Below are positions 1 to 5,294 of a stretch of DNA of 9,542 nt, in pieces. A model generated the notes under the pieces. It was not told where the DNA came from, ran no database searches, and saw only the letters and a list, made by a program, of their open reading frames with translations. Each line of letters starts with the position of its first letter. Position 1 is the first letter of the stretch. A program made the position numbers and the translations under genes. The stretch is from an uncultured Oscillospiraceae bacterium. Lineage in GTDB: Bacteria > Bacillota > Clostridia > Oscillospirales > Ruminococcaceae. Where the stretch lies: NCBI GenBank assembly GCA_934232845.1, contig CAKQGD010000060.1, positions 1 to 9,542 on the forward strand, read 5' to 3'.

Positions 1-165
1 TCTTATCATGGTAATACGTTTATCGCGGTTTTCGTTGAATTTTTTCATTTCGTCATCCGTTTCAGCAATGCAAAAACCTTTGTTACCACAACAAATTACG
101 GGCAAACCATAAAATTCAGCGATTCCATTCATCCCTACTTTAAATACCCGAGTGTATTTTATCAT
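1..165 (-). CDS. Partial minus-strand gene, possible phage-type small winged-helix protein
   Basis: An open frame of 55 codons reads leftward from an ATG at 165-163 and leaves the window at position 1 without a stop, so only the N-terminus is seen. A TGA in the same frame lies just upstream (about 183-181), so this ATG is the first possible one. The peptide starts MIKYTRVFKVGMNGIAEFYG and continues with LPVICCGNKGFCIAETDDE and a charged helix ending near KRITMIR. The pattern 'GLPV - short turn - KGFxIAxTxxE - charged helix' resembles the wing and following helix of small winged-helix proteins common in Firmicute prophages and integrative elements; this is a resemblance from memory only. No good ribosome binding site precedes the ATG, and the usual N-terminal helices of such proteins would be missing, so it may be a remnant. 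GC of the first 160 nt is about 36%, well below the genes to the right. Confidence 0.4.
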   Translation of the reverse strand, partial: MIKYTRVFKVGMNGIAEFYGLPVICCGNKGFCIAETDDEMKKFNENRDKRITMIR

Positions 166-221
166 GCGGTGAAACGCGGTTCAATACATAGCCGATTCTT
201 CGAAGATTACAGGTATGCACA

Positions 222-249
222 ATTAGACAAAAGGAAACTGCGTTCACAA
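222..249 (-). promoter_or_regulatory. Candidate leftward promoter for the partial minus-strand gene
   Basis: Read on the minus strand, TTGTGA (249-244) is followed after 16 nt by TCTAAT (227-222), matching 4/6 and 5/6 bases of the sigma-A consensus. A start near 215 would give a leader of about 50 nt before the ATG at 165. Its -35 box overlaps that of the rightward promoter, so the two would compete for polymerase. The match is by eye only. Confidence 0.4.
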
Positions 250-271
250 GCAGGTGATTTTGTGGTATGAT
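243..271 (+). promoter_or_regulatory. Sigma-A type promoter for the ktrBA operon
   Basis: TTCACA (243-248), a 17-nt spacer and TATGAT (266-271) match the sigma-A consensus in 5/6 bases each. The spacer ends in TGG, giving an extended -10 (TGnTATGAT). This is the best promoter in the window and sits about 60 nt upstream of ktrB; transcription should start near 278. The spacer also contains an inverted repeat, CACAA (245-249) and TTGTG (260-264), that could bind a regulator. Confidence 0.75.
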
Positions 272-283
272 ATCCGTATATCT

Positions 284-312
284 GAGAAGGGATGCCGTAG
301 GTATCCTTTTTC
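284..312 (+). promoter_or_regulatory. Leader hairpin with T run (attenuator or 5' stabilising stem) before ktrB
   Basis: Positions 284-296 can pair with 300-312 around a GTA loop (297-299): 13 consecutive pairs, three of them G-U. The strongest core is GGATGCC/GGTATCC, followed directly by TTTTT (307-311), the shape of an intrinsic terminator. It begins only about 6 nt after the predicted transcription start, and lies 10 nt before the ktrB ribosome binding site. This could attenuate the operon, protect the 5' end of the mRNA, or affect ribosome loading. I see no room for a known large riboswitch in this leader of about 55 nt. Confidence 0.55.
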
Positions 313-321
313 GGGATTCGG

Positions 322-330
322 AAGGTGATC
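322..330 (+). promoter_or_regulatory. Ribosome binding site that decides the ktrB start
   Basis: AAGGTGATC here pairs with the 3' end of 16S rRNA (consensus AAGGAGGTGATC). It contains the GTG at 325, so that codon is inside the binding site and is a poor start. From the GG at 324-325 the gap is 5 nt to GTG 331 and 8 nt to TTG 334; the latter fits best. Confidence 0.55.
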
Positions 331-333
331 GTG

Positions 334-1668
334 TTGAAAAGGAAGTTTCGCCTGAGCGCCGGACAGCTTCTTGCGCTTGGTTTTCTTCTGATTATTTTTA
401 TTGGTGCGGTACTGCTGTGTCTGCCTGCCGCCAATCGCACGCAGGAAAGAATCTCGTTTCTCGATGCGCTGTTTACCGCGTGCTCGGCTGCCTGCGTGAC
501 CGGTCTTGTCGTCGTGGATACATGGACGCAGTTCACGTTGTTTGGGCAGATCGTTATTTTGGTTTTGATTCAGCTGGGCGGACTTGGATTTATGACATTT
601 GCCATGCTGTTTTTTATGGCCCTTGGCAAGCGAATCAGCCTGAGTGCACGTGTAAATGTTTCCGAAGCGGTCGGGGCGTTTCAGATCGGGGGCGTTGTGC
701 GCCTTGTACGCCTGATACTGTTTGGCACGTTTTACATTGAGACGGTGGGTACCGTTCTTCTGGTATCAAGATTTGTACCTGTATTCGGCTGGGCAAGAGG
801 GATCTGGTACGGTGTATTTCATGCGGTTTCTGCGTTCTGCAATGCGGGATTTGACCTGATGGGCACCTTCGAGCCGTATTCCTCTCTGACCTATTTTGCG
901 GATGACGCAGTGGTTAATCTGACGGTTATGGCGCTGATTCTAATCGGAGGAATCGGCTTTGTTGTGTGGGACGATCTTCACAAAAACGGTCTGCGCTTTA
1001 GAAAATATGAGCTGCATACCAAGCTGGTTCTCACCTTTACCGCCGCTCTTCTTGTGCTGCCGACACTGCTCTTTCTCTGGACGGAGAAAGATGGCGTTTT
1101 TGCAGGAATGGAGGCGGGTGAGCGTCTGCTGGCCGCGCTGTTTTCTTCGGTTACGCCGCGTACGGCGGGCTTTAATACGGTGGACACCGCAGCCCTCAGC
1201 GAGAGCGGCAAGTTTATGACGATGCTGCTGATGCTGATCGGAGCCGGCTCGGGATCGACGGGCGGCGGTATTAAGATCTCTACCTTTGCGGTTATGGTGC
1301 TTTCGCTGTGTGCTTATGTTCGCCGGCGGGAGGAGGCCGACGCATGGGGGCGCCGCCTTGAACCGCAGCAGTGCAGGCGCGCCTTCTGCAGTGTGCTGTA
1401 CTATCTGTCGCTTGCGGTCATGGGAATCTTTCTTTTAACCGCCGGACAGGAAATTTCTCTGACGGATGCGGTATTTGAATGTCTTTCGGCGATCGGCACC
1501 GTGGGAATGAGCACGGGCGTGACGCGGAATTTGACTTTCCTTTCAAAAGCGGTTATCATCATTTTAATGTATTGCGGACGAATCGGCAGTCTGACGGTTT
1601 TCATGGCGATGACCCCTCCGAAGAGAGGCGCCGTCCGCTGTCCGACCGGCCGTGTCATGATCGGATAA
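334..1668 (+). CDS. ktrB: Potassium channel subunit KtrB/TrkH family
   Basis: Membrane subunit of a Ktr-type K+ uptake system, which moves K+ into the cell through a channel-like pore gated by a cytoplasmic RCK ring. About 444 residues, the usual KtrB length (TrkH is nearer 480). The family's four pore repeats are visible, each with the filter glycine: ACVTGL (G57), CNAGFD (G172), RTAGFN (G279) and GTVGMSTG (G391). The segment GSGSTGGGIK (about 305-314) is the characteristic glycine-rich stretch in the third repeat that forms the intramembrane gate. Hydrophobic segments run throughout; the C-terminus is short and basic. Start TTG 334 is chosen on ribosome-binding-site spacing; GTG 331 and GTG 325 are in frame alternatives adding one or three residues. 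ktrA follows after 15 nt, supporting one operon. The pore motifs are intact, so the protein is probably functional. Ion preference (K+ versus Na+ coupling) cannot be read from sequence. Confidence 0.93.
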   Translation: MKRKFRLSAGQLLALGFLLIIFIGAVLLCLPAANRTQERISFLDALFTACSAACVTGLVVVDTWTQFTLFGQIVILVLIQLGGLGFMTFAMLFFMALGKRISLSARVNVSEAVGAFQIGGVVRLVRLILFGTFYIETVGTVLLVSRFVPVFGWARGIWYGVFHAVSAFCNAGFDLMGTFEPYSSLTYFADDAVVNLTVMALILIGGIGFVVWDDLHKNGLRFRKYELHTKLVLTFTAALLVLPTLLFLWTEKDGVFAGMEAGERLLAALFSSVTPRTAGFNTVDTAALSESGKFMTMLLMLIGAGSGSTGGGIKISTFAVMVLSLCAYVRRREEADAWGRRLEPQQCRRAFCSVLYYLSLAVMGIFLLTAGQEISLTDAVFECLSAIGTVGMSTGVTRNLTFLSKAVIIILMYCGRIGSLTVFMAMTPPKRGAVRCPTGRVMIG

Positions 1669-1669
1669 A

Positions 1670-1674
1670 AGGAG
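1670..1674 (+). promoter_or_regulatory. Ribosome binding site that decides the ktrA start
   Basis: AGGAG lies 3 nt before ATG 1678 and 9 nt before ATG 1684. The second spacing is normal and the first is too tight, favouring the shorter protein beginning MRSMLVIGVGRFG. Confidence 0.5.
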
Positions 1675-1683
1675 AAAATGCAT

Positions 1684-2334
1684 ATGCGTTCTATGCTTGT
1701 GATCGGCGTAGGCCGTTTTGGTTCCAATCTGGCGGTAAAGCTGACGGAACTCGGAAACGATGTCATGGTGATCGATCAGGATGAAGATGCCGTACAGAAA
1801 ATCGCGCCGCTTGTTACCGCTGCGCAGATCGGCGACTGTATGGATATCGAGGTGCTGCGCAGTATCGGCGCGCGCAGCTTTGATGTGTGCTTTGTCTGTA
1901 TCAGCGAGAACTTTCAGTCGTCGCTGGAAATCACGTCGCTTTTAAAAGATCTCGGCGCACCGATGGTCGTGGCAAAGGCTGATCGTGAGATTCATGCGAA
2001 ATTTCTTCTGCGCATCGGTGCGGACGAGGTGATCTACCCTGAGCGGGATATGGCGCGCCGCACCGCGGCACGTTTCTCTACCAAGGGAGCGTTTGATTAT
2101 ATTGAGCTTTCGGACGAATATGCGATTTTTGAATTCGCCCTGCCGGAACACTGGATCGGAAAAAACCTGCGGGAGCTGAATATCCGCGGCCGTTACCATG
2201 TGAATATCATCGGTCTGAAAAAAGACGGACGGGTGACGCCTTTGACGGATCCGGAATACGCTTTTCAAAAGGAAGAGCATATTCTCGCGGCCGGAACAAA
2301 TGAGAATCTTTCGCGTATTCTAAAGGAATCATAA
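1684..2334 (+). CDS. ktrA: Potassium uptake gating subunit KtrA (RCK domains)
   Basis: Cytoplasmic regulatory subunit that forms an octameric ring under KtrB and opens or closes it on binding nucleotide; family members bind ATP/ADP, and the C-terminal domain binds c-di-AMP in several Firmicutes. About 216 residues, a single RCK_N plus RCK_C unit, as expected for KtrA rather than the double-length TrkA of proteobacteria. The Rossmann nucleotide site is clear: GVGRFG (residues 8-13) after the first strand and the acidic residue in VMVIDQDE (D31) after the second. RCK_N spans about 1-135; RCK_C about 140-216, starting around FDYIELSDEYAIFEF. ATG 1684 is preferred over ATG 1678 from the spacing of AGGAG. 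It sits 15 nt after ktrB, so the pair is almost certainly co-transcribed and made in linked amounts. No damage is seen. Confidence 0.93.
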   Translation: MRSMLVIGVGRFGSNLAVKLTELGNDVMVIDQDEDAVQKIAPLVTAAQIGDCMDIEVLRSIGARSFDVCFVCISENFQSSLEITSLLKDLGAPMVVAKADREIHAKFLLRIGADEVIYPERDMARRTAARFSTKGAFDYIELSDEYAIFEFALPEHWIGKNLRELNIRGRYHVNIIGLKKDGRVTPLTDPEYAFQKEEHILAAGTNENLSRILKES

Positions 2335-2377
2335 ACAGGCTTCCGCCGAAGGGAAAAGAAAGGGAAGCGGTCTCCGT

Positions 2378-3301
2378 ATGAATATTTTATATTTGAAATA
2401 CGCACTGGAAGTAGAGCGTGCTCACTCCGTCAACCGTGCGGCGGAGAATCTTTATATGGGGCAGCCGAACCTGAGCCGTGCCATTAAAGAACTGGAGGAA
2501 TCCGTAGGCTTTTCGATTTTTGAGAGAACGCCGCGCGGCATGATCGCCACACAGCACGGAGCGGAATTTCTTCGGGATGCCGAACGCCTTCTGCAGCAGA
2601 TAGACGCCTTTGAAAAGCATCACCGCAGGGATGCGGATGACCGCTTGAATTTTTCTGTCTCGGTGCCGCGGGCGAGTTATCTGTCTGAGGCATTTATGCG
2701 CTTTGCAGCTTCTCTCGACCCGAATTGTCCGATGGAATTGATTTTTTGCGAAACCAATGCAATGCGTGCCGTGCAGAATATTCTGGACAGCGGCTATCAT
2801 TTGGGGATTGTGCGTTATGCGGCCGGTTATGACCGTTATTTTCAGGAGATGTTTCGCGAAAAGGGTCTTACCGGAGAACTGGTTGCAGAATTTTCCTATC
2901 GCCTTTTGATGTCAAAAGAGCATCCGCTTGCGGCGAAAGAAACGATACTGCCGGAGGATCTCTCTCCCTACACAGAAATCGCACACACGGATCCTTTCGT
3001 GCCGACGGTACCGCCCGCCGCGATTATGAAAGAGGAGTTTCCCGAGAATATCCGGCGGCGTGTATTTTTGTTTGACAGGGGCAGTCAGCTTGATATGCTT
3101 GTCAATGTGCCGGGGACATTTATGTGGGCGGCGCCTTTGCCTGAGAATCTTTTAAAAAAGAACGGGCTTACGCAGCGGACTTTCTGCGGACCTCACCGCG
3201 CATACCGCGATGTTTTGATTTATCGAAAAGATTATCACCTGTCAGAGCTGGACAGCCGTTTTTTAACGGAGGTCTGCATGGTAAAACGAGAATACTTATA
3301 A
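2378..3301 (+). CDS. LysR-family transcriptional regulator
   Basis: A 307-residue DNA-binding regulator of the LysR family. The N-terminal winged helix-turn-helix covers about residues 1-60, with the family pattern RAAENLYMGQPNLSRAIKEL (20-39) followed by the wing segment FERTPRGM (48-55). A linker helix (about 60-90) leads to a two-lobe effector-binding domain (about 90-300). The effector cannot be named. Usual members control a neighbouring divergent gene, but here the upstream gene, ktrA, runs in the same direction and ends 43 nt before, with no terminator, so read-through from the ktr promoter is likely. The ribosome binding site is weak (AGGGAAG, 10 nt before ATG). A good terminator follows at 3335-3371, separating it from the hydrogenase operon. 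Whether it regulates ktr genes, rex-hfs genes, or a distant target is open; the two inverted repeats at 3441-3494 are possible sites. Confidence 0.88.
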   Translation: MNILYLKYALEVERAHSVNRAAENLYMGQPNLSRAIKELEESVGFSIFERTPRGMIATQHGAEFLRDAERLLQQIDAFEKHHRRDADDRLNFSVSVPRASYLSEAFMRFAASLDPNCPMELIFCETNAMRAVQNILDSGYHLGIVRYAAGYDRYFQEMFREKGLTGELVAEFSYRLLMSKEHPLAAKETILPEDLSPYTEIAHTDPFVPTVPPAAIMKEEFPENIRRRVFLFDRGSQLDMLVNVPGTFMWAAPLPENLLKKNGLTQRTFCGPHRAYRDVLIYRKDYHLSELDSRFLTEVCMVKREYL

Positions 3302-3334
3302 AAAAGCTTCCCCACAATTTATTTTTCAAAATAG

Positions 3335-3371
3335 AGCAGCGTTTTGGCCGAACCGAAAGCGCTGCTTTTTT
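3335..3371 (+). terminator. Intrinsic terminator closing the ktrB-ktrA-lysR unit
   Basis: AGCAGCG (3335-3341) pairs perfectly with CGCTGCT (3360-3366); the stem can continue inward through TTTTGG with CCGAAAG, with one bulge and one G-U pair. Six T residues follow at 3366-3371. It lies 33 nt after the lysR stop codon. On the minus strand there is no equally clear T run, so it probably serves only rightward transcripts. Confidence 0.85.
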
Positions 3372-3440
3372 GATATAAAATGCGATGCCTTTTTACGGAA
3401 TAAATTCGATAGGCGAAAGATTTTTATAAAAGCATAAAAC

Positions 3441-3454
3441 GGCAGAATACTGCC
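3441..3454. repeat. Short inverted repeat in the rex upstream region
   Basis: GGCAG (3441-3445) and CTGCC (3450-3454) are perfect complements around AATA. No T run follows, so it is not a terminator. Its GC-rich arms stand out in a strongly AT-rich gap (3372-3593), which contains no credible gene. It could be a regulator-binding site; nothing identifies the protein. Confidence 0.4.
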
Positions 3455-3476
3455 AAATTTCAAGAATCGGAAAAGA

Positions 3477-3494
3477 TATATCGAATATGATATA
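3477..3494. repeat. Inverted repeat TATATC-N6-GATATA upstream of rex
   Basis: TATATC (3477-3482) and GATATA (3489-3494) form a perfect 18-bp dyad with a 6-nt centre, about 20 nt before the candidate -35 box of rex. Position and symmetry suit an activator site. AT-rich dyads occur by chance in such DNA, so this is only a candidate. Confidence 0.35.
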
Positions 3495-3514
3495 CCGAAT
3501 TGCTTTTTACATTA

Positions 3515-3543
3515 TTGCCACAAGATAAAAATTTCGTTAATAT
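3515..3543 (+). promoter_or_regulatory. Candidate promoter of the rex-hfs operon
   Basis: TTGCCA (3515-3520, 5/6 consensus bases), a 17-nt spacer and TAATAT (3538-3543, 4/6). Transcription would start near 3550, giving a leader of about 44 nt. The -10 box lies inside the Rex operator at 3534-3551, so bound repressor would block polymerase. Other weak -10-like AT stretches nearby make the exact box uncertain. Confidence 0.5.
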
Positions 3544-3551
3544 TATAACAA
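3534..3551. promoter_or_regulatory. Rex operator (ROP) upstream of rex
   Basis: TCGTTAA-TATT-ATAACAA matches the clostridial Rex consensus TTGTTAA-N4-TTAACAA in 12 of the 14 defined bases, one mismatch per half-site, with exactly the right 4-nt centre and 18-bp length. It lies over the candidate -10 box and 42 nt before the rex start codon. Rex repressors commonly control their own genes, and are released from DNA by a high NADH/NAD+ ratio. This predicts that reduced conditions induce rex and all the downstream hydrogenase genes. The consensus is recalled, not searched. Confidence 0.7.
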
Positions 3552-3580
3552 ATGAAAATTAGATTTTGGGGCTGCGAAAC

Positions 3581-3585
3581 GGAGG
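3581..3585 (+). promoter_or_regulatory. Ribosome binding site that decides the rex start
   Basis: GGAGG sits 8 nt before ATG 3594, the ideal spacing. An in-frame ATG at 3552 touches the end of the Rex operator, has no binding site and would add 14 residues unlike any Rex N-terminus, so it is not used. Confidence 0.8.
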
Positions 3586-3593
3586 AAAATAAA

Positions 3594-4256
3594 ATGAGAG
3601 AAAACGGAAACAGACTTGCCACCTTTGTACGGCTGCCGCTCTATCAGAATTATCTGCGCGGTCTTGATCCGATGCCTCTGCATATTTCGGCGTCGTCGAT
3701 CGCTGCGGCGCTTGGCTTTGGCGAGGTACAGGTGCGAAAAGACCTTGCCGCTGTCTGTGGGGGCGGACGGCCGCGCGTCGGTTATATCACGAAGGACCTT
3801 CTTCTCCGTTTAGATACGGCTCTCAGCCGCCGCGGCACGGGAGAAGCAGTGCTTGTAGGCGCGGGAAAGCTCGGCCGCGCGTTGCTGGACTATGATGGAT
3901 TCGGCAGTTACGGCATGGAGATTGTCGCTGCATTTGACTGCTGCGAACAGGCGCTTGGAACGACTCCCGCGGGCAAACAAGTGATGCCGATGAAAGAGCT
4001 GCCCGGCTTTTGCGCCGCAAACGGAATCTATATCGGGGTTTTGACGGTTCCTGCAAAGGAGGCGCAGAGCTCCGCTGAATTTTTGATTGCTTCGGGAATT
4101 CGGGCGATCTGGTGCTTTGCACCGGTGCGGCTTGAGCTTCCGGAGGGGATTCTCGTACGTTATGAAAATCTTGCTGCCTCGCTGGCGACCTTGTCGGGAA
4201 GGCTGGACAAGGTGCAGGGACAGATCGGCGCTGTGGGAGGGAGGCCCCTCGTATGA
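3594..4256 (+). CDS. rex: Redox-sensing repressor Rex (divergent subfamily)
   Basis: A 220-residue Rex-family repressor that senses NADH/NAD+ and controls fermentation genes. The N-terminal winged helix (about 1-65) has the family order LPLYQNYLRGL, ISASSIAAALG and QVRKDL (46-51). The Rossmann domain follows with GAGKLG (89-94) and the acidic end of the second strand, AAFD (D115). The C-terminal part IRAIWCFAPVRLELPEGI (169-186) and the final helix are classic Rex. Odd: the segment after QVRKDL, normally SYFGEFGKRGxGY in Rex, is AAVCGGGRPRVGY here: same length but most DNA-contacting residues replaced, with a cysteine at 55. This suggests a distinct Rex subfamily with changed specificity or added redox response. 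It heads the operon, overlaps the next gene by 4 nt (ATGA), and probably represses itself through the site at 3534-3551. Family assignment is firm; target set is inferred. Confidence 0.92.
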   Translation: MRENGNRLATFVRLPLYQNYLRGLDPMPLHISASSIAAALGFGEVQVRKDLAAVCGGGRPRVGYITKDLLLRLDTALSRRGTGEAVLVGAGKLGRALLDYDGFGSYGMEIVAAFDCCEQALGTTPAGKQVMPMKELPGFCAANGIYIGVLTVPAKEAQSSAEFLIASGIRAIWCFAPVRLELPEGILVRYENLAASLATLSGRLDKVQGQIGAVGGRPLV

Positions 4257-5032
4257 GCATGGACCGAATGCTTGCAATACGCAGTGGAAAAACGGTTTAT
4301 CGCGACGGAACACGCACCCTGAAGCTGTTTGACGAGGATTATTCGGCGGCAGACGTTCTTCATGAGGCTCTGAATCAGGCGCGTGCGGCGCAGGCAGGCC
4401 TTCCCGTACCTCAAATCCGAGAGGTGACCTGCAGAGACGGACGATGGATGATCGCTTATGATTATATCGAGGGGATTCCCTTAGATCGTGCAATGCGCGA
4501 ACATCCTGAGTTAAGGGATGCATATATGGATCGCTTTGTGGCGCTGCAGCGGCAGATGCATGAGATACATGCGCCGTTTCTGGGGCGGCTCCGCGACCGC
4601 CTGAACCGCCGCATTGAAGATGCGCAGCTTGACGCAACGACCCGTTACGCGCTGCATCAGAGACTTTCCGAACTGGCCAAAAGTGATCTGCTGTGTCATG
4701 GAGATTATCAGCCGTCTAATCTGGTCGCCGCAAAGAACGGCGCTCTTTTTATCATAGACTGGCCCCATGCGGCGCAGGGCGATCCCTGCGCGGACGCGGC
4801 GGAAACATATCTGCTGTTAAGCCTGTCGGACGGGGAAAGAAACGCATCTGAATATCTGAAACGCTACTGCGGAGCGGACCATGAAAAGGAACTGTCGGTG
4901 CTTCGGTGGGTTCCGGTTGCAGCGGCCTCTCAGTCCGTAGGAAGCATTTTAAAGGAAAAAGAGCTTTTGCTGCAGATAGCAAAAAGCGTGGGCCGCGAGT
5001 CTGACATGGAAATCGGGAGGAGAACAACATGA
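4253..5032 (+). CDS. APH-fold kinase (aminoglycoside phosphotransferase family), substrate unknown
   Basis: A 259-residue protein with the eukaryotic-kinase-like fold shared by aminoglycoside phosphotransferases, choline kinases and related small-molecule or protein kinases. Key residues appear intact: ATP-binding lysine in TLKLF (K24), helix-C glutamate (E38), catalytic loop CHGDYQPSNL (D151, N156), and metal-binding aspartate in IIDW (D169), with the usual GDPCAD downstream. It begins inside the rex stop codon (ATGA) and ends inside the hfsA start (ATGA), with GGGAGG-type ribosome binding sites for both, so it is translationally coupled on both sides. That placement argues for a role in the hydrogenase system rather than antibiotic resistance. 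A PP2C phosphatase lies three genes downstream, so a kinase/phosphatase pair on a common target is plausible. Substrate unknown; an 'aminoglycoside resistance' label would be misleading. Active-site assignment is confident, function is not. Confidence 0.85.
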   Translation: MSMDRMLAIRSGKTVYRDGTRTLKLFDEDYSAADVLHEALNQARAAQAGLPVPQIREVTCRDGRWMIAYDYIEGIPLDRAMREHPELRDAYMDRFVALQRQMHEIHAPFLGRLRDRLNRRIEDAQLDATTRYALHQRLSELAKSDLLCHGDYQPSNLVAAKNGALFIIDWPHAAQGDPCADAAETYLLLSLSDGERNASEYLKRYCGADHEKELSVLRWVPVAAASQSVGSILKEKELLLQIAKSVGRESDMEIGRRTT

Positions 5033-5268
5033 AAATCACAGTCTGCATCGGCAGTTCCTGTCATCTCAAGGGATCAAGACCGGTAGTGGAGGGGCTGCAG
5101 AGACGCATCTCGGAAAACCACCTCAAGGATAAAATTGAGCTCTGCGGGGCGTTTTGCATGAAGAACTGTCAAGCCGGTGTCTGCGTCTCGGTGGACGAAG
5201 AGTTTTTTTCCGTCACGCCGGACACGGTCGAAAGCTTTTTTGACAAAGAAGTCCTCTCACGCTTGTGA
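5029..5268 (+). CDS. hfsA: HfsA: small thioredoxin-like [2Fe-2S] protein
   Basis: A 79-residue thioredoxin-fold [2Fe-2S] ferredoxin, similar to the C-terminal part of NuoE/HydC-type subunits that pass electrons in NADH dehydrogenases and bifurcating hydrogenases. The expected ligands are present as C-x4-C near the N-terminus (C6, C11 in VCIGSSCHLKGS) and C-x3-C (C39, C43 in LCGAFCMKNC). Two extra cysteines, C47 and C52, follow closely and are not standard ligands. No NAD- or flavin-binding partner is encoded nearby, so this is a free-standing domain, probably an electron carrier or adaptor for HfsB. It overlaps the kinase gene by 4 nt and precedes hfsB by 26 nt, the same position as the first gene of the four-gene hfs operon of T. 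saccharolyticum. Its exact role in that system is not settled to my knowledge. Confidence 0.85.
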   Translation: MKITVCIGSSCHLKGSRPVVEGLQRRISENHLKDKIELCGAFCMKNCQAGVCVSVDEEFFSVTPDTVESFFDKEVLSRL

Positions 5269-5294
5269 TCGTGTAAAAAAAGGGGGAAAAGCAT

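Noticed and set aside
79..95. Rex-like dyad TTTGTT-ACCAC-AACAAA
   Set aside because: Spacing and length (17 nt, 5-nt centre) do not fit the 18-bp Rex consensus, and it lies inside the partial leftward coding region, away from any promoter.
272..333. c-di-AMP (ydaO-type) riboswitch ahead of ktrB
   Set aside because: The space from predicted transcription start to start codon is about 55 nt, far shorter than that riboswitch, and its conserved core is not seen.
267..740. Plus-strand frame starting inside the ktrB promoter
   Set aside because: Its start codon is part of the -10 region, and it runs through ktrB in another frame, with an atypical Cys/Arg/Trp-rich translation.
2341..2370. Terminator between ktrA and lysR (GCTTCC with GGAAGC)
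   Set aside because: The arms are 6 bp with a large loop and no T run follows, so it does not look like an intrinsic terminator.
3810..4637. 275-codon minus-strand open frame opposite rex and the kinase
   Set aside because: Low-complexity Arg/Pro/Ser-rich translation, no domain, and entirely overlapped by rex and the APH-fold kinase with intact motifs.
4253..5032. Antibiotic (aminoglycoside) resistance gene
   Set aside because: The fold is shared by many kinases. Coupling to rex and hfsA, and no mobile element nearby, favour a role in the hydrogenase system.
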